From Arthrobacter sp. PM3 (GTDB lineage: Bacteria > Actinomycetota > Actinomycetes > Actinomycetales > Micrococcaceae), in contig NZ_CP022314.1 of NCBI RefSeq assembly GCF_003352915.1, positions 2,258,272-2,322,271 on the forward strand: a DNA stretch of 64,000 nt. The letters are read 5' to 3'. Both the position numbers and the translations under genes were made by a program. The notes below the pieces were generated by a model, which was not told where the DNA came from, ran no database searches, and saw only the letters and a list, made by a program, of their open reading frames with translations. This document shows, one piece after another, positions 17,529 through 25,721 of the stretch; the stretch's first letter is position 1; every line of letters begins with the position of its first letter.

Positions 17529-18104
17529 TTGAAGGGCTCCCGGTTGAATATTTCCGAATTCCGGAAGTTCCGCGCATTGCTTGCGGCACTGCTGATGGCT
17601 GTGGGCCTGGGGGTGCTGGCCCCCGGCCCGGCCGCCGCAGACCCCTACTGTGGGCAGGTCTGGGGTTCGCTGGCCAAGACGGATCCGGCCATGAGCCAGG
17701 CCAAGGTGGTCAACGTCCGGACCGGACAGCATTACTGTTTCGACCGCCTGGTGGTCGACCTGAACGGTCCCGCGCCCGGCTACACTGTGCGGTACGTGCC
17801 CCAGGTGGTGCAGGACGGCTCGGGCCTGCCGGTTCCGCTGCGGGGCCAGGCGTTCATCCAGGTGACGGTCAACGCGCCAGCCTATGATGACGCCGGCAAG
17901 CCCACTTACACCCCGGCCGACAAGAATGAACTCTCCAACGTGACCGGCTACCAGACCTTCCGCCAGGTGGCGTGGGCGGGCAGCTTCGAAGGCTACAGCA
18001 GCATGGGCCTTGGAGTCCGCGCGCGGCTGCCGTTCCGGGTCTTCACCTTGGCCGGGCCCGGCACAGGGTCACGGCTCGTGGTGGACGTGGCGCACTTCTG
18101 GTAA
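17529..18104 (+). CDS. Secreted AMIN-like domain protein
   Basis: The product has about 191 residues. A signal peptide (RKFRALLAALLMAVGLGVLA, cleavage near AAADPYC) is followed by a single beta-rich domain. FDRLVVDLNGPAPGYTVRYV, ELSNVTGYQTFRQVAWAG, FEGYSSMGLGVRARLPFRVF and SRLVVDVAH are the conserved strands of the AMIN-like fold found in many actinobacterial exported proteins. The role is unknown; wall or polymer binding is possible. The TTG start at 17529 was chosen for its spacing from GAGGGGG (17514-17520); GTG 17520 or TTG 17508 are alternatives. It borders the flagellar locus but probably does not belong to it. Confidence 0.75.
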   Translation: MKGSRLNISEFRKFRALLAALLMAVGLGVLAPGPAAADPYCGQVWGSLAKTDPAMSQAKVVNVRTGQHYCFDRLVVDLNGPAPGYTVRYVPQVVQDGSGLPVPLRGQAFIQVTVNAPAYDDAGKPTYTPADKNELSNVTGYQTFRQVAWAGSFEGYSSMGLGVRARLPFRVFTLAGPGTGSRLVVDVAHFW

Positions 18105-18141
18105 GGCTGACTGCGCCCGGCCGACCGGCGGCCGGCGGCGG

Positions 18142-18528
18142 CTACAGCGAGCCGAGTTCGGCCCGCAGCGGGTAGTCCCGGCCGTCGAGCACGAGCTGGG
18201 TGCAGGATCCTGATTCGCGGTTGAGCACGATCGGTGCCATGAGGTTCACGGTGGTGGAGCCGGGGGCGTGGTTGACCACGATCAGTACCTGGGCGTCGGA
18301 AGCGTGCGCCAGGCCCAGCGCATCCAGGGCCGCTGCCGGAACCGGGGGAGCGTAGCTGGGCGCGAAGATGGCGGCGTCGGCCAGGAACAGGCGCATCCCG
18401 GAGCCCGACTCCAGGGCGTACAGGCCGGCGGCACCCTCGACGCTGCGGAGAGTGAAGTCGTGCAGGTTTTCGAAGCCCGGCATGGGCGCGGTGAACGTGA
18501 CGGGCGTGTTCAGCACGGCAGTGCTCAC
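18142..18528 (-). CDS. fliW: FliW, flagellar assembly factor (CsrA antagonist)
   Basis: The 128-residue protein shows the FliW pattern: TFTAPMPGFENLHDFTLRSV at the N-terminus, LFLADAAIFAPSYAPP in the middle, VLIVVNHAP and NLMAPIVLNRES at the C-terminus. In Bacillus, FliW binds flagellin and, when free, sequesters CsrA, which otherwise blocks flagellin translation. CsrA is encoded at 50077-50322 and a candidate CsrA site lies in the flagellin leader, so the whole switch is present. The GTG start overlaps the flgL stop (GTGA). It is the last gene of flgN-flgK-flgL-fliW. Confidence 0.92.
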   Translation of the reverse strand: MSTAVLNTPVTFTAPMPGFENLHDFTLRSVEGAAGLYALESGSGMRLFLADAAIFAPSYAPPVPAAALDALGLAHASDAQVLIVVNHAPGSTTVNLMAPIVLNRESGSCTQLVLDGRDYPLRAELGSL

Positions 18529-19409
18529 CGCAGGAAGTCCATCAGCGTGGGCTGCAGCACCCGTGCCGTCGCGGCCAGGGCCACCTGGTAGTTGGTCTCC
18601 TGCAGCTTCAGGTCCATGATGACGCTGCCGAGGTCCGCCTTTTCTATGCCGGTACGCTGTGCATCCAACGTGGCCTCCAATTCTGTGTTGACGTTGCCCG
18701 CACGTTCCAGCTGTGCCTGGCGTGTTCCTATCTCAGCACGTCCGTTGACAACATTTTTGAACGAAGCATCCAGGGCTGCAAGACGCGGGGTGATGTCCGC
18801 GCCGTTTTTTAGGTCGGCGGCGATCTTTCCCACGGTATCGAAAACCGAGCCGGCGCCGTCGCCGAAGACCGCGGCGCCATCCGCATCCACCCGTACTGTC
18901 TGGGTGGGGCTGATGCGGCGCTCCACGGAGGAACCGGCAACGCCCTGGAAGGCCGGAGGTGTGCCCGTGAAGGCGCTGGCGGCGTCGGAACTTCCCGCGA
19001 AAATGTTGCGACCCAGATGCTTGCTGTTGGCGATCGAGAGGAGGTCGTCGTTGAGGGACTCCAGTTCGATGGCGATGGCGTCCTTGCCGGACTGGTTCAG
19101 CGACCCGTTGCCCGCCATGACGGTGAGGTCCTGGACGCGGAGCATGATGTTGGTGGCCTGTTCCAGGGCGGAATCCGCCGCCGTGAGCCAGGTGTTGCCG
19201 TCGTCGATGTTCCGGCCGTACTGGGCGGTGGCCGCCTGCCTGGAACGAACATCGAGCGCCTGTGCGGTGGCTGCCGGATCATCCGAGGGGCGGGAGATCT
19301 TGTCGAGGGAGGCGGCCTTGTCCTGCAGTTCGGCCAGCTTCGCCTGCTGGGTCTGCAGCGTCCGCTGGGCGGCCGCGCTCATGGTCAGGTTCGTCACCCG
19401 GTTCAACAT
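18525..19409 (-). CDS. flgL: Flagellar hook-filament junction protein FlgL
   Basis: The 294-residue protein has the conserved flagellin-like ends. The N-terminus is MLNRVTNLTMSAAAQRTLQT with SRPSDDPAATAQAL nearby. The C-terminus is IMDLKLQETNYQVALAATAR, then a VLQPTLMDFLR end. It forms the ring joining FlgK to the filament and is exported by the flagellar type III system. A good ribosome binding site (GGAAGG) precedes the ATG. It lies 5 bp after flgK and overlaps fliW. Confidence 0.95.
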   Translation of the reverse strand: MLNRVTNLTMSAAAQRTLQTQQAKLAELQDKAASLDKISRPSDDPAATAQALDVRSRQAATAQYGRNIDDGNTWLTAADSALEQATNIMLRVQDLTVMAGNGSLNQSGKDAIAIELESLNDDLLSIANSKHLGRNIFAGSSDAASAFTGTPPAFQGVAGSSVERRISPTQTVRVDADGAAVFGDGAGSVFDTVGKIAADLKNGADITPRLAALDASFKNVVNGRAEIGTRQAQLERAGNVNTELEATLDAQRTGIEKADLGSVIMDLKLQETNYQVALAATARVLQPTLMDFLR

Positions 19410-19414
19410 GGTGG

Positions 19415-20830
19415 CTACCTTCCTACAAGTCCGGTGCGGTTAATCAGGACGTCCAAGGCTTCGTCGACGGCGGTCATGACGCGGGCCGCCGCTTGGTAGG
19501 CATGCTGGTTGGTTAGGAGGCTGACGTTCTCCTCATCGAGGCTGACCGATGCCTGCGAGGCCCGGCCGGTCAGCGCCGAGGTCTGGGCTGCGGCGGTGAG
19601 TGCCTCGTGCTGTTGGGCGCCCCGGGACTGGACACCGATGCTGGTGACGATTCCTGACCAGATTTTGTCCGGGGACGCCGTGCCGGTGCCAAGCTGTGAG
19701 ATCCGGTCCGCGATTCCGGTGTCCAAGGCACCCTTGTTGGGCAGTTTGAGGGCGATGTCGGCGGTGCTCGCCGGCGCCTTGATGCCCATGGCTGCAGGGC
19801 CGGTGGCGCTGACGGAGAAGAACTCGGCATTGGTGGCGCCGGTTCCCGTCTCGCCAAGCCTGTGGACGTCATTGACGGCTGTGGCCAGTGCGGTGGCGAA
19901 GTCGTTGTAGGACTGTGCGGCCTCGGCGATGGCGCCACCCGACCCGCCGGAGGCGGGTGCGAGCACCGACAAAGCGCCGGCGAGCTCGCCGCCGTCGAGC
20001 GCTGCCGTCCCGCCGGGATTGGTCCAGTCGATGCGCGGGGCGTTGCCCGTTGCCTGGTCCATGGTTGTTGCACCGGCCAGTGCCAGGGTCCGGACCGAAC
20101 CACCTGTGACCAGGGCGTTGCCGCCGACCAGCACATCCACGGTGCCGTCCGGCTGTTCACGGACGGTGCCGCCGGCGAGGCCCGCAATCTTGTCCGTGAG
20201 TTTGGCCCGGGCGTCGATCAGCTCATTGGCGGACCCGCCCGCGGCCAGCGTTGAGCGGATGGTCGTGTTGTAGGCGGCAACCTGGGCGGCGGCGGCGTTC
20301 ACGGCGTTGACGTTGTCCGCGGCCTGGGCGCGGACGCTGCTCCACTGTGCGTCGAGGGCCTGGTACGCGGAGGAAATTTTGTCGGTCACGGAGTTGGCTG
20401 CATTGAGCAGCAGACCTTTGGGCCCGTCCTGGTCGGGCTGATTGGCCGCGCCCTGCCACGCAGACCAGAATCCCTGCAGGGCAGTGGAAATTCCGTTCTC
20501 ACCGGGTTCCTGGAGGATCCCCTCGATTCCCTGAAACGCTGAGGAGCGGACACTGGCGTAGCCGGCCTGGGAGTTCGTGGACCGGACACTGGAATCCAGG
20601 AAGATGCTGCCCAGCCGCGCGATCCCGTCCACGGACACGCCCTGTCCCGCTTCCGGACGGCCGGAGCCGAAGAGGCCCTGGGCCGGAGCGGCAATCGAAG
20701 ACTGCTCCACGCGCTGCCGGGTGTACCCCTCGGTGGCGGCGTTGGCGATGTTCTGACCGGCCACGTTCATGCCCAGCTGGGCGGCCGTCAGTCCCCGGTA
20801 GGCGGTGTTCAGGGCGCCAAAAGTGCTCAT
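19415..20830 (-). CDS. flgK: Flagellar hook-associated protein FlgK
   Basis: The 471-residue protein begins MSTFGALNTAYRGLTAAQLG, followed by MNVAGQNIANAATEGYTRQR, the rod/hook/HAP1 N-terminal signature. It ends with the matching C-terminal helix: VSLDEENVSLLTNQHAYQAA, then ARVMTAVDEALDVLINRTG. It links hook to filament, with FlgL. It is somewhat shorter than the 500-600 residues seen in enterobacteria. AAGGAAG lies just before the ATG. It sits 10 bp after flgN, its likely export chaperone. Confidence 0.95.
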   Translation of the reverse strand: MSTFGALNTAYRGLTAAQLGMNVAGQNIANAATEGYTRQRVEQSSIAAPAQGLFGSGRPEAGQGVSVDGIARLGSIFLDSSVRSTNSQAGYASVRSSAFQGIEGILQEPGENGISTALQGFWSAWQGAANQPDQDGPKGLLLNAANSVTDKISSAYQALDAQWSSVRAQAADNVNAVNAAAAQVAAYNTTIRSTLAAGGSANELIDARAKLTDKIAGLAGGTVREQPDGTVDVLVGGNALVTGGSVRTLALAGATTMDQATGNAPRIDWTNPGGTAALDGGELAGALSVLAPASGGSGGAIAEAAQSYNDFATALATAVNDVHRLGETGTGATNAEFFSVSATGPAAMGIKAPASTADIALKLPNKGALDTGIADRISQLGTGTASPDKIWSGIVTSIGVQSRGAQQHEALTAAAQTSALTGRASQASVSLDEENVSLLTNQHAYQAAARVMTAVDEALDVLINRTGLVGR

Positions 20831-20840
20831 GGTCGCTTCC

Positions 20841-21329
20841 TTAGAATTGCTGGTCGAAGATGCGGGAGCCAGCGGTTTCCGCGGTCTTACCGTGGGCGTC
20901 GTACGTGCCGGCGGCCGCCGCAGGCCGCAGATCGGCCAGGGACTCCTGGGCGGACCGGACAGCCGTGCGCAGGTACTGCTCGTTGGAATCGCGCAGTTCC
21001 TTGATGAGGGCGGTCTGGCGGGTCAGCGCGGTCAGGTGTGCGGTAAGGACCTCGGCCCAGGCACCTTCCGGAGCTGCGGCGGCGAGTTCTGCCAGGGACG
21101 CGTCGGACGGCAGCCCCCAGTTTTCGGCCACAACCGCCGCCTCGATGGTTCGTGCCAGGCTCGCCTGGGAAAGGTGCCCGAGGACCTGCTCGACCTCCCG
21201 CGTGCCGTGCGCCAGCCAGCGGGACTTGCCGGACGTGAGCAGCAGTTGCTCTTCCTCCAGCTTGAATGTCAGAACGTCCAGAAGTTCACGCTCCCGCCAC
21301 AGCAGGGCTGAAAGTTCGTGGATGGCCAT
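20841..21329 (-). CDS. flgN: FlgN-family export chaperone
   Basis: The 162-residue, mostly helical protein opens MAIHELSALLWRERELLDVL and has a long coiled-coil-like helix (TFKLEEEQLLLTSGKSRWLA). It is the first gene of an operon encoding both hook-associated proteins, the expected position for FlgN, their export chaperone. It is clearly homologous along its first 110 residues to the gene at 50349-50864, with ENWGLPSDASLAEL against TAWGLPAQATLVEL. A sigma-28 type promoter lies about 100 bp upstream (21438-21464, minus strand). Confidence 0.85.
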   Translation of the reverse strand: MAIHELSALLWRERELLDVLTFKLEEEQLLLTSGKSRWLAHGTREVEQVLGHLSQASLARTIEAAVVAENWGLPSDASLAELAAAAPEGAWAEVLTAHLTALTRQTALIKELRDSNEQYLRTAVRSAQESLADLRPAAAAGTYDAHGKTAETAGSRIFDQQF

Positions 21330-21437
21330 GGTCCGGACGGCTCCCTCATGTGTGAATGGTGCAGGTGGCTGATGCGGTGATGACAGGGCCTCTACACATC
21401 GTGCGGACGATGCAGGCTCCAGCAGGGTTCGTAGAAA

Positions 21438-21464
21438 CTATCGGCGCGACCGGAGGATCCGTTA
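21438..21464 (-). promoter_or_regulatory. Sigma-28 type promoter of flgN-flgK-flgL-fliW
   Basis: Read on the minus strand: TAAC (21464-21461), 15 bp, then GCCGATAG (21445-21438). The published FliA pattern is TAAA-N15-GCCGATAA. The predicted transcript would start near 21431, about 100 nt ahead of flgN. Confidence 0.75.
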
Positions 21465-21534
21465 GCAGTAATACGGCTGATAACACGCAGCATTTGGCGC
21501 GAGGGAAAAACCGAAAACAATTTTGGATTTCTCC

Positions 21535-21561
21535 TTACCTGTGCTTTCGAAGCGGCGATAG
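21535..21561 (+). promoter_or_regulatory. Sigma-28 type promoter of flagellin
   Basis: TTAC (21535-21538), 15 bp, GGCGATAG (21554-21561). It is weaker than the other four copies but has exactly the same spacing. Transcription from it would start near 21568, just before the GGA-loop hairpin in the leader. Confidence 0.55.
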
Positions 21562-21572
21562 CTACTCCTGAA

Positions 21573-21616
21573 GGCCCACGGATGGGCCATCGCTTATAGT
21601 CCCACTCACGGAGGAA
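21573..21616 (+). promoter_or_regulatory. Candidate CsrA-binding leader of flagellin mRNA
   Basis: A hairpin GGCCCA-CGGA-TGGGCC (21573-21588) presents GGA in its loop. A second GGA is in the ribosome binding site GGAGGAA (21610-21616). CsrA typically binds such a pair, one in a hairpin loop and one over the Shine-Dalgarno, as on Bacillus hag. csrA and fliW are both in this locus. Confidence 0.6.
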
Positions 21617-21621
21617 ATACC

Positions 21622-22455
21622 ATGGGCTTCGTTATCAACAACAACCTTGCGGCAAACAACACTTACCGCAGCCTCAACGCCACCCAGAGCGACCTTTCCA
21701 AGTCCCTGGAGAAGCTGTCCACCGGCCTGCGCATCAACCGCGCCGGCGATGACGCAGCAGGCCTGTCCATCTCCGAGGGCCTCAAGTCGCAGGTCACCGG
21801 ATCGGCTCAGGCCGCCCGCAACGCCCAGGACGGCATCTCGGTCATCCAGACCGCTGAAGGCGCCCTGACCGAGGTCCACTCCATCCTGCAGCGTGTGCGT
21901 GACCTCGCTGTCCAGGCCGGTAACGACTCGAACAACTCGGACGCCCGCGCGGCCATCAAGGCAGAGTCCGACGCACTGGGCGATGAACTGACCCGCATCG
22001 GTGACTCGACCAACTTCAACACCATCAAGCTGCTCGACGGCAGCGCCACCGCGCTGACCTTCCAGGTTGGAGCGGGCAGCACGGCCGCGGAAGACCAGAT
22101 CGTCGTCGACCTTTCGGGCGCTGACATTTCGACCCTCGGCGCCACCGTCAAGGCCCTGACGTTCGACACCGCCGCAAATGCCCTTGCCTCGGTTGGTTCG
22201 GTTGACACCGAGATCAAGAACATCTCCACGGAGCGGTCCAACATCGGTGCCGTCCAGAACCGTCTTGAGCACACCATCAAGTCGCTGAACGTTGCCGGTG
22301 AGAACCTGCAGGCCGCTCAGTCCCGCATCGCAGACGTCGACATGGCGCAGGAAATGGTCAAGTTCACCAAGGCCAACATCCTGTCCCAGGCCGGCACTGC
22401 CATGCTGGCCCAGGCAAACCAGTCCAGCCAGGGCGTTCTTTCCCTCCTGCGCTAA
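21622..22455 (+). CDS. fliC: Flagellin
   Basis: The 277-residue protein starts MGFVINNNLAANNTYRSLNA and carries the N-terminal D0/D1 signature (SLEKLSTGLRINRAGDDAAG, then LSISEGLKSQVTGSAQA). The C-terminal D1/D0 part includes NRLEHTIKSLNVAGENLQAA, ADVDMAQEMVKFTKANIL and the final NQSSQGVLSLLR. Only about 90 residues separate the ends, so it lacks the large variable D2/D3 domains and is a minimal flagellin. A strong ribosome binding site precedes it. The leader carries a candidate CsrA site. It is followed by a strong terminator, consistent with a highly expressed single-gene message. Confidence 0.97.
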   Translation: MGFVINNNLAANNTYRSLNATQSDLSKSLEKLSTGLRINRAGDDAAGLSISEGLKSQVTGSAQAARNAQDGISVIQTAEGALTEVHSILQRVRDLAVQAGNDSNNSDARAAIKAESDALGDELTRIGDSTNFNTIKLLDGSATALTFQVGAGSTAAEDQIVVDLSGADISTLGATVKALTFDTAANALASVGSVDTEIKNISTERSNIGAVQNRLEHTIKSLNVAGENLQAAQSRIADVDMAQEMVKFTKANILSQAGTAMLAQANQSSQGVLSLLR

Positions 22456-22540
22456 ACCGGTTTCCGGCAGCCGGCAGTCCAGGACTGAGGCTGCCATCCT
22501 GATCGGACGAAGAGACACCCCCGATCACCACGCTGCGGAA

Positions 22541-22573
22541 GGGCCGGACGATGCCACAACCATCGTCCGGCCC
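22541..22573 (+). terminator. Terminator after flagellin
   Basis: A perfect 13-bp stem (GGGCCGGACGATG and its complement at 22561-22573) with a 7-nt loop, followed by TTACG, 86 bp after the flagellin stop. Confidence 0.85.
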
Positions 22574-22641
22574 TTACGCGCAGCATCAGTAGTTTTGGAA
22601 TACAAGACGTTTCGCTTCAGCAGCAGCAAGGAAAGGCAGCG

Positions 22642-23976
22642 ATGGGAATCTCACTCGACGGACTGGCCAGCGGGCTCGACACCACCGCGCTTATCGCCTC
22701 CATCATGCAGGTCGATGCCCTTCCCCAGACGCTGCTCAAGAACAAGTCCTCAGACATCCAGTCCATGGTGTCCGCGCTCCAGGGACTCAACACCAAGGTA
22801 GCCGCGTTGGCAACGCAGGCGACTGCCGCGGCCAAACCCGGCGCCCTGGACCTCTACACCGCCGCTACGAACAGTGACAAAGTCACCGCCACGACCACAA
22901 CAGGTGCTGCGGTCGGGTCGCTGGACTTCCAGGTCACCGCGCTCGCCCAAACCCAGGTCACTGTGACCCCCAAGGTGAACGGCGTGACCGGCTGGCCCTA
23001 CACGACCATGACTATCAACAGCGGCGGCACCCCGTACACGATTGAACCGCTCAGCAACAACCTCGACGACGTTGTGAAGGCTGTCAATGCCGCCGGCGCC
23101 GGCGTCACCGCAAGCAAGGTGGACGTGGGCGGCGGAGATTTCCGGATCCAGTTCACCGCGACGAAGTCCGGCAGCGCCGGGGCCTTCACCATCTCTGATC
23201 CGGGCACGACCTTCACTGACGTCAAGGCTGCGCAGGACGCGGAGATCACGCTTTGGCCGGGCAACCCCGCGGTGTCGACAACTGTCAAGTCGTCAACCAA
23301 CACCTTCGCCGAACTGTTGCCCGGAGTCTCAGTCACTGCCAAGGACGTCACCGCCGCCCCGGCCACCTTGACCGTGTCCCGTGACGACGCCGGGATCACC
23401 AAGGTCGCTTCCGACCTGGTCGACGGCGTCAACGGCATCTTCTCGTTCGTGGCCAGCAGGACCGCGGTCAGCACGACGACGAACTCGACCGGTACCACGA
23501 CCTCGGCCGGCGTCTTTGCCGGCGACACCACGGTGCGTTCGGTCGACCAGGACATCCTCTCGGCCGCGTCGCTGCCGGTCGGCACCCCGCCGCGGTCGCC
23601 GTCGGAAATCGGCATCAGCATCACCAAGACCGGCACCATGGAGTTCGACGCCACCAAGTTCGGCGCCGCCCTCGCTGCCGATCCTGCCGGTACGGCGGCC
23701 AAGGTGCAGGAGATCGCGGGGCGGATTGCAGCCGCGGCTACCAAGGCCTCGGACAAGTACGATGGCACCTTGACCAAGACCATCACGGGCCAGCAGTCCG
23801 AAGTCCGCGACCTTGCCGACCGGATCAGCGACTGGGACACCCGGCTCGCTTCCCGAAAAGCCACCCTCCAGCGGACTTACTCAGGACTTGAGGTGGCGCT
23901 CAGCAACATGAAGGCCCAGCAGTCCTGGCTCACGTCGCAGCTTGCCGGTCTCTCCTCAGGAAGCAGTTCATCATGA
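22642..23976 (+). CDS. fliD: Flagellar filament cap protein FliD
   Basis: The 444-residue protein opens MGISLDGLASGLDTTALIAS and IMQVDALPQTLLKNKSSDIQ, the FliD N-terminal helix, and ends with the C-terminal coiled coil: KYDGTLTKTITGQQSEVRDL, DRISDWDTRLASRKATLQRT, then YSGLEVALSNMKAQQSWL. It caps the growing filament and folds flagellin monomers. An AAGG-rich ribosome binding site precedes the ATG. Its stop overlaps the fliS start (ATGA). It may be transcribed by read-through of the flagellin terminator, as no sigma-28 type site was seen directly upstream. Confidence 0.95.
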   Translation: MGISLDGLASGLDTTALIASIMQVDALPQTLLKNKSSDIQSMVSALQGLNTKVAALATQATAAAKPGALDLYTAATNSDKVTATTTTGAAVGSLDFQVTALAQTQVTVTPKVNGVTGWPYTTMTINSGGTPYTIEPLSNNLDDVVKAVNAAGAGVTASKVDVGGGDFRIQFTATKSGSAGAFTISDPGTTFTDVKAAQDAEITLWPGNPAVSTTVKSSTNTFAELLPGVSVTAKDVTAAPATLTVSRDDAGITKVASDLVDGVNGIFSFVASRTAVSTTTNSTGTTTSAGVFAGDTTVRSVDQDILSAASLPVGTPPRSPSEIGISITKTGTMEFDATKFGAALAADPAGTAAKVQEIAGRIAAAATKASDKYDGTLTKTITGQQSEVRDLADRISDWDTRLASRKATLQRTYSGLEVALSNMKAQQSWLTSQLAGLSSGSSSS

Positions 23977-24482
23977 CGTTCAACGGCTACGGAGCGGGTG
24001 GCTTCGGAAGCGCCGCGCAGCGCAACCAGTACCTCGAAGATTCGGTCCTCTCGGCTCCGCCGGCGCGACTGCTCACCATGCTCTACGACCGTCTCCTTCT
24101 GGACCTTGGCCGGGCCGAGACCGCGCAGCAGGCCTCGAACTGGCCGGTCGCGTCCGAAAACCTCCTGCACGCGCAGGCCATCATCGCCGAGCTCGTCTCC
24201 TCCCTGAAGACGGACGACTGGGACGGCGCCGACGGCCTGCTGGGGCTGTACAACTATGCGTTCACTGCCCTGGTCAACGCCAACATCCAGCGCGATCCCG
24301 TCCTCACCCGGGAGGCGATCGACCTCCTGGAGCCGTTGCGCCAGGCGTGGCACGAGGCCGCCGCGTCGGTTCCCGCGCCGGCCGCCGCGGCACCCCCCTT
24401 CGCGGCGAAAGCCGCACCCGCCTTCGCCGGAGCATGGAACACCCAGCCCGGATCAGGCGGCGGGAGCCTCGGTTTTGGCTGA
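23973..24482 (+). CDS. fliS: Flagellin export chaperone FliS
   Basis: The 169-residue helical protein shows the FliS core, NQYLEDSVLSAPPARLLTML, then YDRLLLDLGRAETAQQASNW and YNYAFTALVNANIQRDPVLT. It binds the C-terminal helix of flagellin and delivers it to the export apparatus. It is about 35 residues longer than most FliS proteins because of an Ala/Pro-rich C-terminal tail (after about residue 125) ending GGGSLGFG. It overlaps fliD by 4 bp. Confidence 0.92.
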   Translation: MTFNGYGAGGFGSAAQRNQYLEDSVLSAPPARLLTMLYDRLLLDLGRAETAQQASNWPVASENLLHAQAIIAELVSSLKTDDWDGADGLLGLYNYAFTALVNANIQRDPVLTREAIDLLEPLRQAWHEAAASVPAPAAAAPPFAAKAAPAFAGAWNTQPGSGGGSLGFG

Positions 24483-24843
24483 CCCTGCCGAGGAGATACC
24501 CGCGGACACCACCCTGGCCGCCTGGATGGCTGTCCTGGACGTGCTCGAAACGGCCGTCCAGTCCGCTGAGCGCACCCTGAAGGATCCGCTGGGGCCGCTG
24601 GCCGCCGCCACCGGGTCCGCGGCCGAACCACGGCCGGAAAAACGCTGGACCCCGCCGCCGCTGCCGGGACCGCTGCCGGCCGCCGCCCGGCGCCGCGCCA
24701 TCGCCCTGGCCGCCGCCCAGGAGCGCGTTGCCCTCCGGCTGGAAGAGGCCCGGCGGGGCGTGGCCCGCCAGCTGCAGGCCGTCTCCTCCGTGCCCGGGGT
24801 GGGGGAGTCGCCCGGAGCCGTGTACCTGGACGTCAACGGCTAA
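24475..24843 (+). CDS. Small protein in the FliT position
   Basis: About 122 residues from a TTG start inside the end of fliS (ribosome binding site GGGAG at 24462). It has two predicted helices, ADTTLAAWMAVLDVLETAVQ and RRRAIALAAAQERVALRLEE, joined by a Pro-rich linker (KRWTPPPLPGPLPAA). Its place after fliD-fliS is where fliT, the FliD chaperone, lies in other bacteria, and the size fits. The sequence is too divergent for me to call it FliT. An internal ATG at 24526 is an alternative start. Confidence 0.55.
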   Translation: MADPAEEIPADTTLAAWMAVLDVLETAVQSAERTLKDPLGPLAAATGSAAEPRPEKRWTPPPLPGPLPAAARRRAIALAAAQERVALRLEEARRGVARQLQAVSSVPGVGESPGAVYLDVNG

Positions 24844-24888
24844 GAACCCCGGCCCCAGAACATCCGAAAATACTCTCCGGTTTTCGCC

Positions 24889-24915
24889 TAACGCGGCGCT
24901 GACCAGTGCCGATAA
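24889..24915 (+). promoter_or_regulatory. Sigma-28 type promoter of the flgB operon
   Basis: TAAC (24889-24892), 15 bp, GCCGATAA (24908-24915). The -10 is a perfect match to the enterobacterial FliA consensus. The predicted start near 24922 leaves a 66-nt leader before the GTG of flgB. Confidence 0.8.
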
Positions 24916-24987
24916 CCTCTGTAAGAGCACGGATCGCTCGCTTACCGGCCACGGATCGGCCACCCCACCTTTCCCAGGCAGGACTCT

Positions 24988-25329
24988 GTGCTCGAATCCG
25001 TGACTTCCGCCGCCCTGGCCAGCGCCATGGACGGGCTGGCACTGCGCCAGCGGACCATTGCGAACAACATCGCGAACGTCAACACGCCGAATTACCACGC
25101 GAAGCGGGTCAGCTTCGAGGAGGCCCTCGCGGCATCGGTGCAGAACGGCGACGGCCACGTCCAGGCAACAACGGCGGAATCGCTTGAACCGACGCAGCTG
25201 AACGGCAACAACGTCAACCTGGACACCGAGACCCTGTCCAACATCGACACCGTGCTGCGCTTCCAGTTCGCCGCCCGCGCCGTCAACTCCGAGTTCACCG
25301 CCGTCCGTTCCGCCCTGAGGACCAGCTGA
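24988..25329 (+). CDS. flgB: Flagellar basal-body rod protein FlgB
   Basis: The 113-residue proximal rod protein has the conserved N-terminus SAMDGLALRQRTIANNIANV with NTPNYHAKRVSFE directly after, and a C-terminal helix FQFAARAVNSEFTAVRSAL. It starts at GTG. It is the first gene of a long operon running to flgE, with almost every junction overlapping. A sigma-28 type promoter lies 70 bp upstream. Its stop overlaps the flgC start (TGATG). Confidence 0.95.
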   Translation: MLESVTSAALASAMDGLALRQRTIANNIANVNTPNYHAKRVSFEEALAASVQNGDGHVQATTAESLEPTQLNGNNVNLDTETLSNIDTVLRFQFAARAVNSEFTAVRSALRTS

Positions 25330-25721
25330 TGACCTTCGACGTGATCGGCATCGCCGGCTCCGCCCTTACCGTCCACCGTAAGTGGCTCGACGCGGTCTCC
25401 GACAACCTGGCCAACATGAACAACGCATCTGCCACGTCCGGCCCGGCCTTCCAGGCCCGGTACGTCGAGGCGGCCGAAGGCTCGGAAGGCTCCGGCGTGT
25501 ACGTCAAGGGCACCGCCCTGGGCAGCGCCGAAGGCAGGATCGTCTACCAGCCGGACCACCCGCTCGCGGACGCCAACGGCAACGTCAAGTACCCGGACAT
25601 CGACATGGCCGAGCAGATGGGCGCGCTGATCATCGCCCAGCGCGGCTACCAGGCCAACGCCCAGGTCGTGGACCGGGCCCGCGAAACCTACATGGCTGCC
25701 CTCGAGATTGGACGCTCCTGA
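25329..25721 (+). CDS. flgC: Flagellar basal-body rod protein FlgC
   Basis: The 130-residue protein contains IAGSALTVHRKWLDAVSDNL and ANMNNASATSGPAFQARYV (rod N-terminal signature). It ends with the C-terminal YPDIDMAEQMGALIIAQRGY, then QANAQVVDRARETYMAALEI. It forms the proximal rod with FlgB. It overlaps flgB and fliE by one base each (TGATG), indicating coupled translation. Confidence 0.95.
   Translation: MTFDVIGIAGSALTVHRKWLDAVSDNLANMNNASATSGPAFQARYVEAAEGSEGSGVYVKGTALGSAEGRIVYQPDHPLADANGNVKYPDIDMAEQMGALIIAQRGYQANAQVVDRARETYMAALEIGRS

Noticed and set aside
21471..21485. Second possible sigma-28 -10 (GGCTGATAA) upstream of flagellin
   Set aside because: No T(A/T)AC at 15 bp and it departs from GCCGATAA more than the listed site.
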